Source: Melanocharis versteri
Taxonomy: Eukaryota > Chordata > Aves > Passeriformes > Melanocharitidae
Direction: 5' to 3'
DNA: 64,000 bases
NCBI GenBank assembly: GCA_013397845.1
Contig: VZTG01007792.1
Span: 434,111 to 498,110, forward strand
Shown: piece after piece, positions 49,538 through 60,200 of the stretch
How the letters are laid out: every line of letters starts with the position of its first letter
How positions within the stretch are numbered: position 1 is the first letter of the stretch
Position numbers and translations under genes: made by a program
Notes under the pieces: model-generated
What the model was told of the DNA's origin: nothing
The model's input: only the letters and a program-made list of their open reading frames with translations
Databases searched by the model: none

Positions 49538-52500
49538 TATTTTTTTTGGTTGATCTTTCTTTTCCAAAAAGTGCCAGCAACTCTTGAAATAAGGTCATAT
49601 GAGAAATAGTGCTGTACAGAGGTGCAGACTGAGTTTCAATTCTCATTTATGCTTGTCTTCAGTGTTCAAAAGCTTTTTTCTCACACTTTACCCTGTGAGT
49701 AGCATGGAAATGCTGCCCAGTAAGTTTTTACATAACACTGCTTACACTTCTGTGTCTTTTGTGTCCTGCTCTGATGAAGCATTCAAGAACATCTATAGCA
49801 TTAAGCACGAGTAGGTAATTGATTTCAGAAAATACACATTTATTCAGAACCTTGATTACAAAACCCTTTTTTTTCTTTCTAGCCCTGGTTCTTAAGACAA
49901 ATCAGACGTGGCTTTGGTTAAGGTTTTTCTCACTAGCAGTTGCCACATGCGTGTTGTACTGATGACCTGTAAGAATGATGAAAAATTGCATGGGAAATTT
50001 GTGGGTAAAGGAAACGATGGAAAGTTCACATGTATTTCATGCCTCATTACAATAAATCCCTACTTGTCTTCTACCATGTGTCCCTCTGGATCTGTGCCCA
50101 CCTCTCTTCCTATTTGCATAATTTCATTCTTAATGATTTGCCACCATAGGTTCAAATTCATTATGTGACTTCCCTTCCCTGTCTGACTTGGCAGCCAATT
50201 CCATGTATTGATTTTGTATATTGTTTTGGAGAATAAGCACCTCTTTAATACCTATTCTACAGCAATGCTATACTGGATGAAACCTATAGAAAAACCTCTT
50301 AGCAACTTTATCTAATCAAAGCAAATAACAATTAAATGGATCTCCAAGTACATCCTTGCTGTTAATATGTACATTTATGTACATGCTTGCACACACAAAC
50401 CTGTATTTAAACTCTCTTAAATAAAATCAGTTTCATGATCTTTACTGTAGAGAGATGTTTCCAGGTGTCTGACTCTTCAGACTCCTATGTTGTATCAGTG
50501 TCTCATGTCAGGCTGAGATTTTTTTCTGCCCTTTCCACTAAAATCATTGAAATATATTCAGTCAGTCTTTCACATCAGAGGTGTAAATGGATTTCTTGAA
50601 AGTTTTTCTGCAGATAGCAAACGGCAGTCACTTTACAACTTTGACTCCATTGTGGGCAGCAGTCGGGAAGCTTAACACTCCACCCGAACTTTGAAGATGC
50701 TAAAACTGTGTAATGACCTTGCATTCTCAAGGGCAGATGCTCAGCTTTTGCTGGAAGTGCTAATCTACAATCTGTTTATCTCCATACACTATGTATTTGA
50801 CAGCACTTGCCTGGAAAGCAAGGCAGGGAAAAGCGTCAAATTTAGTTCCTTTTTCCTCTCTGATGGTCTCAGTGTCCAGTGGACTTAGAAATGGTCGTCT
50901 TTATTTTAATTTTTAGCTTCCTTTGTGCTTCTCATCCAGTTGCAATCTTAGAAAGCAGCCACACTTCCAGTGTCAGAATATTCTCATCTTTGTGAAGCCT
51001 CTGCTGGAGCATGAGCTGGGCTCTGGAGTAACTGTTTTCTTCCACTTTTTCTTTATTCTTAGTGAATCAGACTTCGGGCTTTACCTTCAAAATGTAAATT
51101 GTCTCCTGTATTTTCTGTCAGTAGGCTTTACACTCGAAGTGCTCTATTTATTATTCTTTAGTGGGTGTGAATTGAGATGCATCACACAGTGCTCATGAGC
51201 ACATTGAGGAGCATGTTCCTAATGAAGAGGTAATGTGTGGAAGCAAGGTGCTGTGTGCAGGGAAAGGTAATGCCTTTTGTTAGACAGATACACCATGGTT
51301 GGGTAAGCCCTTCTTCAAATCTGGGGCAGGAACCTGAAGAAAAGGGCTTTAGCACGTAAAAGCACATCAGTGTTTTCAGGTAACATATAAATGGACTTTA
51401 CATCCCCAAAGTTTGTTCTTTACCGGTTCCATCAGTTGGTTGGGTAACAGAGGTTCCCTCCCTGAATAAATCTTGCCTTGCTTGCACCTGTAAACTATCA
51501 CAGCCACCACAGCACTACTGACTGAAAAAAATAAACCCTTTGGTTTTAATGTAATCCCTGTGGCTTTTCAAACTGGCGCTCCTTATCAAAATAAAACATT
51601 AACATCAAATTACTCTGATTCAGCAACAGCATCTATTTTTTAATATGAGCTTGTCTGTTCTGTCAGGTAATTGTTTAGCTTCCCAGGGAATTGCATATGT
51701 GTTGCAAATGGGAAAGTTCAACCTTGTAAATCCTTTCTGTGGTGAGGCAACAGGAAACCCACTTCTGATTATTAAGATCACTGGGTTTAATAGCAATATT
51801 TAGTAACAAATTGCTAAAATTGACCTTTTGAATGCTAGGTTTGCAGCATGCTCAGTCAGGAATCTCTTTATGAGGTATAGGAGGATTCTCTTCCTCTCCA
51901 CTTACAGAATTACAAGAAGCGTTACTGTCACAGAGGTGCTGTTTGCTTTTGTGACACATGCTTTGAATTAGCAGTGGCTGTTGCCCACTGTGTTAATGTC
52001 ATCAGGCTTCTAAAGTAAACAAGTAGGAGGTCACAGCTCCCATCCTAAGGAGGAAGGACACCATCCTGATTTATCAACAAGATAGAGGAAGGTTGCTTTG
52101 ATTTGGTTTGATTTTTTACCTTTGCTTTTTTTTTTTTGGTAGCATATAAAACCATGCTGAGACATGAAGCACTTAAGAAATGACTAGTGGTGCTAAATCA
52201 ATGAGTTCCTTCAGATTTAACTTAGAGCTGGCTACACTGACAAGCTGGCAGTGTGCTCTCTTCTCCCTACACTGGATGCTCAGTTGGAGTCCTGCTCCAT
52301 TCATGCACTTTTTCACTCGTGCAAAAGCCTGAAGGTGGAACCCTGCTGCAGTGGTGTTCTGCCATCCCAAAATTACCGGAGGCTAAGGGAGTACTCAGGC
52401 ACTTGGTAATGTTTGGTAATATTTGAGGTGTGCAGTGTAATTGTCAATGGGGAAAGGGGAAGCAGGGCAAAGTCTGGCTCCTGTACTCTTAGCAGTAGTT

Positions 52501-54161
52501 CCTAAAAGCTGGAGTTTGGTCGCTCTGATGAAGTGATTGTGTTGTCCCTACATTACACAGACCTTGCAGTGAGTTCTTCATCACAGATTCTGCTGTATGC
52601 AGGTGTCAGGTCAGCCCTTGGTGCCTCCTCCCTCCCTCGACTTTTGTTTCTTCCTCTCCAGCTGCTGTACTTGAACACCTATATTTCTTCATATCTGTTA
52701 TCTGCATTTTGGTGTAGACCTCCCGTAAATAGTGAGTGACTCCCTGAAGCAATTCTTACTGCTTCTGCTTCTCTTTTCAGTCTTTTATGATCTATCTCAA
52801 TTGTGACGTTTGCAAAAAGATAAATTATTATGGATAGCTGGGCTGTGGGGCAGTCAGAAATGGCATGTATTATTTATTTTGAAATATGTTTTTAAATTCT
52901 GCAGAGCCTTCAAGTTGCACAGCTTAACTGTTGCCTCCTTGATCCTTCCTGTCTGCTATAATTTGTGGCATTTATTTGTTGCATTTTGTTTTAGGAACAT
53001 AACAGAAACTCTCTGTGGCTGATAGTCTGTCTGGATCTGTGATTTTTTGTTGACCCAGAAAGCAGATACAAAACTAGTTGTTTAAGGTTTTTCTTTATAT
53101 TTGCTTCCAAAAGATTGAAGCAAAGCCGTGTTACTCAAGGTTAAGTGAAAAGTAGGGGACAACTGGGTTTTTTTGTTCAATTGTTTTTCACTTCTAGCTA
53201 AATAAAACATAAAATAAGCACCCTTTTGGATAAATGTAACCAAGTTTTGGACCTTTGGCCTTTAAAAATAAAGTTTGTGAATGGCTGAAAAGCTAGCTAT
53301 TCTTGTGACCTATCTGGATGCAGAATAGTCTTGGCCTAGAGAAGTTCTGAGCAAGCTCTATGAATTAGCTTGCATTAAATGATGGAATCATTTTATTGAG
53401 CAATAATAAAATATTGAAGTCAGATGGAAGGATGATGGGGAATTGCTATTTGCAGCTATGAAAGTGATGCATGTCATGTTAACTCCCAACCCAAACAACT
53501 CATTCTAAGATTTGCTTTCATGAAACTTAAAATCCTCTATTTTGTCCAATCATCAGCTTTAAACCTGTTCCTTGTCAGTGAAGACAACAAATCTTTTTGC
53601 TTGCATCTGCCCGGGGGATGTGGAAAGCCGAGGTGGTCCTGTGTGATTAAATTAGATGAAAGACTTGCCTTCTACCAGTGAGACATGAAGTCTAATCAAG
53701 TGAAATGAGTTTTGAGATCTCAGCTCATTTCCTTGGGGAATATCTGCTTACATTACACAGTCACGACACCTAATTCATCACACTTGATGCAGCTTTTGCT
53801 CAGAAGAGGACCTGGGACTGGGTGGCATGGGACTTGATCACAAGTCTCCCCCTAAGGAGGAGCTGCTTAGTGAAGTTAAGATACAGCACACTGAGGGGAG
53901 AGCTTTAATATGTTTCTTTAAAATAAATGATCCATATTTCTGCATATCAGATCTTTTAGAACAGAGGGGCTTAGGTGCAAAAAGGTAAAAAAAAGGTACT
54001 TTGTGCTGACTGTAGTTTATAAAATGATTGCTGTACAAATGTTAAAGAACCTACTCAGTCAAGAGCAAAGTTGAGCTTGTTACTTAATTTCTATGATGTT
54101 AAATGGTGTTTGTGTATTTCCATGTACTAAGGTAAGAAAGTAAAGATTATTCTGCCTCCCT

Positions 54162-54168
54162 TACTAAC
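54162..54168 (+). promoter_or_regulatory. Consensus splicing branchpoint TACTAAC
   Basis: A perfect TACTAAC heptamer lies upstream of the 54195 exon, with the branch adenosine at 54167, 27 nt before the acceptor AG. A pyrimidine tract at about 54171-54192 separates the two. Metazoan branchpoints are usually degenerate, so an exact match at the ideal distance is good evidence for efficient recognition of this 36-bp exon after a 45.6-kb intron. Confidence 0.8.
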
Positions 54169-54194
54169 AGACTGTTTTTGTTTGTTTCTTCCAG

Positions 54195-54230
54195 GGCATT
54201 GTTATAACTCCACTTCTGCTTTTGCTTTTT
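54195..54230 (+). CDS. SLC10A7: SLC10A7 internal coding exon (36 bp, GIVITPLLLLLF)
   Basis: The exon reads as 12 codons, GIVITPLLLLLF, which continues directly from AAAIFNSAFGSFL in SLC10A7 (about residues 146-157 in human). The acceptor is a textbook one: TACTAAC at 54162-54168, then a T/C-rich tract ending TTCTTCCAG, with AG at 54193-54194. The donor GTAAGTATC starts at 54231. The phase is 0 at both ends. The peptide is strongly hydrophobic with a single proline after IVIT, as expected for half of a membrane helix. Thirty-six bases is unusually short for a constitutive exon, which may explain why both splice sites are near consensus. The following exon, expected to begin LGSSSS, was not found before the end of the window. 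Confidence 0.93.
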
Positions 54231-57200
54231 GTAAGTATCATGATATTAAAATACCTTTTTAATGGGTAATCTTGCACCTATTAGGCATTATATTTAAGAT
54301 GCACGTTTGGGTGATTTTCACAGTGCATAAATTATGAAGAAGATTTTTCTGGTCGGTATTTGAAATCAGCTGCCTCCCAGGAAGGCCATCAAAATGTATC
54401 ATAGTGAATGCAAACACAACTTACACTTCATTCTAAGATGACCGAAAGCTGTTGTTCTCACAGAAGTGCAAAATCATATCCTATTAGTTAGGCTGGGTAA
54501 AATACAAACACTTACCAGGAAGGGTGATAACTCAGTTAGGAGAGCTCTTGGAGAGCTTCACTTGCAGGAGCTGGACAAGATTGTACTGATCTGAAATGGA
54601 TGAGAGAACAATTGGAAAAGCACTATTCAGATAAACAGAGCCTTGCTTTTGGGCAGCTAAGCCCATGGGTATTTTTGTGGTAGAGGTTAGCAAGACAGAT
54701 TACTGGAGCCCCTGCGCATCACTAAATGGGATGCTGCTTCATTCCTCTTAGTTCAGTTGTTACCCTTCAATCAGGGCCTTGGATCCTTGCAGTTCATGGT
54801 AGAAGAAAAGGGAGGAGACCAAGCTTTATCTTCCTATTTTTGAAAGGCATGGATATTTGTCAGCAATCAGTGGAGAGGCTTTTGCAGGTGGGTGGTGGTG
54901 CTTTGTAAGTCCCTTGTCAGATAGGAAGTCTTGGTGCTTGAGGGTTTGCTGACATAAATGGCGTGATGTGCTGCGAGTTGCTGAGGGCTGTGACTTTGGG
55001 AAGAGCAGGGAATAGAGGCTGAAGCACTTGAAGGATTTCGAGGAAGACATACATTGTCTTTCATGTTTGCCTTACTGATGGCTTTGTATGTAAGCCAGCA
55101 CACTGGAAGGGAGGGAAAGTGGGAAGTTGATCTCAAACAGTTTGTAAGTGGCATGCAAGGGATGCACTGTTTATAGCAGGGATACTTAAGCAACATATGG
55201 GCTGTATACAAATATAGCAGTATAAACTGGGATAAATAGTACGGTGAGAGTGCCTGTAACATCAACTACTGCCTCAGAATAACTGTGTGGGAAGATTTTT
55301 GTTTTACTAGAGCAAACTGTAGTTCATCGATGTAGCTGTGTTTACACACAAACTGCCTTGACTGTATTGGATATATTGATACATGCCACCAAAGCTTTCT
55401 TGATACACCTGGGGCCATAGACTTACTGTAGGTTGAAAAAGTTAACTTAAAAAAACGATGGGTGTTTTGTTATTCTTGCACTGTTGATTCAGGATGGTCT
55501 GCCTTGCTGTTTTCCAATCCTCTTTGCTCTTGTATAGAAAGTGCTTCTTCTGCAGACATTCATGCAGAGACCCGGGCCTTTGTTTCTAAGTGACTGAAAC
55601 TTCCGCTCTTTTTACTTTTGCTCACTGGCAGCTTTCACCCTGCTTTACCTCACTGAGTTTTGGTGCTCTGAATAGTCAAAAGGGATATTTTCTGCAGAAA
55701 CTGCTAAGGAAAGATCTGTATATCTTTTCAAGCAAGACAAAGTTCTTTTCTTTGGTGTCTTTATAGGCAGATAACAAGATATTCTGCCCCATAAGTTGCA
55801 GTTTTCACTGTTACTTCTCAGAAGAGGTGGTAAAACTTCATGTAGCAAGAAGAGGGGCACATCAGGTCTCTGTTCTTCCTACCAGCCCTGAAGGCGTTTG
55901 TATGAGAAGTGTGTAAAATTCACATTAATTGTTGGGTGGTTTGTAACATAACTTGGACTTGTTCTTCTTGAGGAAGACACACACATTAATTGCTTTTTCG
56001 TCAGAGTGATAAACAAACTAATCTGGGCATGAGGAGAGTTACACAAACTGTGGGGTTTTGTCACAAAGCCCAAAAATTGAGGACATCTCTTGTGGTGTGT
56101 AAATATTTAAAACTTCTTGAGGTCTTTGTTGAGGGTTTCACGCATGAAGAGCAGCATTCTGGTCAGCCCAGCAGCACGCCCTGCTAAGATGAGGTTTGCC
56201 TTCTCTGAAGGTCCAGTTTATCCGGTGATAGGTATTTAGGACAGCTAAACGTGCACACCCTGAGTTCCCATGTCCTGTGACAGTCTGTGGTTTTCCTGCT
56301 GAAACCTTTTTTTCATGTGAACCTGTCAAGTTTTCCTCTGAGTTTCCTTGATGCATCTGGCCTGGTCAACACATAGTGGATTCAAGCACACAGTTCACAC
56401 GTTTCTGTGTATTTCCTTACAACCTGCAGCTTCATCATTTCATGTGGTACTGTGGAGTTACTGTGGAATGAGAAACACTGACTAGAAAATTCCTGGTTAT
56501 CTTCTCTGAACAATTCATCAGTTTAGTCATGCAGCTTAACCTTAATGCTTAATTAATACAGGGTGGAATTTTCAAGTTTCAAAATAAAACTTCCATTTAC
56601 CTCAACAATAACTAAACTGAGCTTCTGGATGCTGTTCACGGACCTTTCAAGTCCATATCATCAATGAATTTTAGCTCCTGAATCTGGTACTCACGAGCAT
56701 TAACTCTTCCAGAGTGTTGTGCTATGATAATCCGAATGCTATGTTGCATTAGTGATCATATTTTTTAGTCTCCCTGTGTAAAGTGCATAAAATACCTTTA
56801 GCGCTGCCAGAAATAAAATACATTGTTGTGTGTTCACTTGTTTTTTGTTATATAGCTTAACCTGAGGCAGCAGTTATTGTTTGTATTTTGCTCTATGTGC
56901 ACCAGAGAATATAATGTTCTGAACTTCCTTTTTGTTCATGATTGTCCAGTAATGTTAATATAAATTGTCTAAACAACATTGATAAAGGCATGTTGAAGCT
57001 ATAATAAATAATGTATTTAATGCAAAGAATTTATCATCTTAAATGAATGGTGTTGATCAGGATGTCAGTTACATTTCTAAAAAGTGTATTTCTGCTATGT
57101 ACTTCTGGTGTAAAGCTTGCTCAAAATTAGCATTCTAAGAGGTTTGGATTAATTTAATAAAGCCTTTACTGGACTGTATGAGGATGCTTAGCTAAACTTT

Positions 57201-60200
57201 ATAAAGAATATCTGACTTTGTCACAGATAACTCTGATTAACATACTGCTTAATAAGAAGCTATTGAATCTTTCTTCCCAGATGTGTTAATCAGCAATCTC
57301 ACCGTCCTCATGTTAACCCTTGTTACTCACAGTTAATATGCCATATTCTCAGCAAAGATGTCACAAATAGGCAATGTCCCATAAACTATATAATTTGTTA
57401 GAGTTCATATATGTGGTGAGCAGGAGTGGTGAAACAAAGTAAGTTAAATCAGTTTCAAGTTAGCATGGGGTGATGCTCTTTGGTATTTCTTTGCAGCATT
57501 CTGCATTAGGAGGCTGTGTACCGAAGCATTCAGATAGTGAGGCTGCCCATCTCCCTCTTGTCACTTTGCACACTTAGCTGAAGCCAGAGTAACAGATTGA
57601 TCATGAAAATTTTTAAAGCAGAGAAATAAGCTTTATTTTCTCAAAGGCATTTGAGGAGGGAAAAAAAACCCCATGATCTAGAAATAGCGTAGACTAAATT
57701 TTGCTTTTGAAAATAACTATATTGCTATCAATAAATAATGACTGGGGAAGTAAAGCACTTGTGTATGAGTGTCCATCTTTACTTATCACAACTTGTTCAG
57801 TTTAGTTATTTCCTTCAGTATTTGTTACATTGCATGGTTCCTAAGAACAGTTTATGATTTGAATTCTTAAGTATGCTGCTATTTGGCCCACTTACATGAC
57901 TGAAAGACAGTTGTGACAAAGGTGGTGTCATACTGTGAGAATAATAGTGCTGTAATCTGACAACCTCAAGATGTCAACACCTTTTTATGATGTCTCGTTT
58001 GAAATACAGAATTTCAGGAGCACTGAACTCTGCAACAGTTGTAGCTGTACCATCTCACTTCTATCGCCTTAGATTGTAACTTTAGTCGTGGAAAAAAGGA
58101 ATATGTATGAATGCAGGTTTTTTTCACTGAGGGGCTCCACATGCCTTTGTATTGCATGGGATGGGGGCTGGACTGATGCCTCAGCAAGGTCATGTCTCAG
58201 ATTTGCTGTGAAAACAGCATGAGCACAGATATTGTACTAGAGAGGGTGATGCAGAGTTACCTTTCTCAGGTGAAAGTGGTTCTGTTGCTCCCCAGCCATA
58301 CTGGGATAGAGTTGCCCCATCTGTCCTTAAAGTTGGCTGAACACATGGACTGGCACTTTTACCCAGCCACACAAGCTTGGGGTTTTGTTGATTGTAATAG
58401 GTATCAAGATACAGACTCTCAGTCATCTGCCCACTTGCTGGAGCTAAATGTGATGCTGTGGGTTTTATGGCACAGTATCCCAGCTTTGCCTCCTTCGTGG
58501 TATTACCCTTGGTGGTGAGACACTCAGTGCCTGACAGTTGTGGTGTCTTCAGTTGCTGGAAGCACGGCCAGTTTAGCTATCAAAGTAACAGAAGTCTCCA
58601 GTGTGTGAATCGATGTACTTCTATTGAAAGCCATCAAAAATGTTAGAGATAAGTCAGTATTTTACAATTTTATGTACTTCACATTCTTCAGAGCCGTGCC
58701 TGTGAAGCAGTTAATGTGGAATGTTAAAGACCCAATACAAAATTCATGTGTATTTTTAAAGGTATACTTGGCAAACCCTCTGTGTGACTGTCAGGCATTA
58801 CTCCCCCATTAGCTCCTTTACCAATAAAACTACCAGGACATTTGTGTCAAAACAGAATCTTCCCAAGGCTTTATCAGCTTGCTCCTGTTCTTGATTTCTG
58901 AATATTTATTTCTATGTTGGCATTGTACTGGTGATGTCATAAGTACTAGAAAGTAGCACTGCTGAGAGAATTCAGGAGTAGAAAATTCAGTGCAAGTAGT
59001 GCAGAGAAATGTGAAATAAATAAAGTGAGTGAAATTAGAAGCTGATTTAAATGCTGAAGACCCTTCCCCTGTACTCCCAATCTTTAAATTAAAATATGGG
59101 TCTAAAAGTTGTTGATACTTCTCAAATTTTTGCCAAGTCTTCTTCAATCCCATGTAATTCAGATAAATCTGTTTATTGAAAGGAGCTGCCAGTACTTTTT
59201 TGTTTTTAAACAGAATTTCTGCACACTATGCCTTGTTTTTCTTCTCAAGCACTCGGTAAATGAGAGTTGATACCAGTCAAATGAATCGTTAAATATGCAA
59301 ATATCTTAGTAGCTGGAAAGCCTTGGAAGTTGATAAGGAAGTTGTACCTAATGGATTTCACTGGTATGTGACAAAAGGCTGATTACAGTGGGGGGGAGCA
59401 GCAGCGTGCATTAGCTATTAACAGATCAACTCATTCATGTGGAAGATTTAAAGTGCATCATTATTTCTACCTGGTTATTTACGTCACCGTTTCCTTTCTT
59501 CTTTCATCACTGGGAAAATAAAATTCTCTGATTTGATCCAAACTCTTTACAATTACTAGAACTTTTTAAATGACTGCTGTGAAATACTTACTTGATCATT
59601 TTATTGCTTTTTTTCTCATTCACCTATTATGGCTTTGTTATTTAAATTGGAACAAGTAACAGAGAATAGGGACCCTCCTTGTTCCTGACACACGCACAGA
59701 ATACTGTAGATTTTTCTAGATGCTTTTCTACATGTTACTGCTTTTGAGATTTTCATCTATATAAAACTAGGTGATCATTTCAAGTGCACAACCTGCTTCG
59801 ACATGGGCAGAAGTTAACCACATCTTAATAGGATCATAGAACCAGGCTACCAGGAGGCTCCCACCCTGACTCACCCAATCCACCTCTTTTCCATGCTGTG
59901 AAATTCACCTCAAAACTGAGCATGATCCAACCTAAAAGTAAGGATTTTTGCTCTCCCTCCACCCTTGCAATAGTAGAAACTTGTGTCTCTGATGAACAGA
60001 AAATTAATTTCGAGTAAGTACTGGTTAAAGATGTTTAATCCATTTGTCTTTGTTGCCAGTGTTTTAAATATGAATAGCACTTCTCTGAAATTTGTCACCC
60101 TGCTCAGACTTTCTCTTTGCCAGCCTTCAGTCAGCTAGGCTAAACAAGCCATGCATTTCTAATCTTTAAATTCATAAAACAAATCCCTTAATCTGAGGTG

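Larger units (their letters stand above)
8596..54194 (+). other. SLC10A7: SLC10A7 45.6-kb intron between the two short exons
   Basis: The donor GTAAGT is at 8596 and the acceptor AG at 54193-54194. About 8.6-14.4 kb holds a strong cryptic acceptor at 10219 and little else. About 14.6-28.0 kb is AT-rich intron with a C9 run at 24221-24229 and short tandem duplications near 24.6 and 24.8 kb. About 28.0-37.0 kb holds two CR1 fragments, a stem-loop near 31.1 kb and a GC-richer non-coding stretch near 31.4 kb. About 37.0-49.5 kb has T-rich tracts and a putative conserved block near 37.6-38.2 kb. About 49.5-54.2 kb holds a tRNA-Ile-like fragment and the TACTAAC branchpoint. No other gene was recognised in the intron on either strand. 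Confidence 0.88.

Noticed and set aside
58192..58518. 108-codon open frame downstream of the second exon
   Set aside because: It does not match the SLC10A7 sequence expected next (LGSSSS...), nor any family I know.
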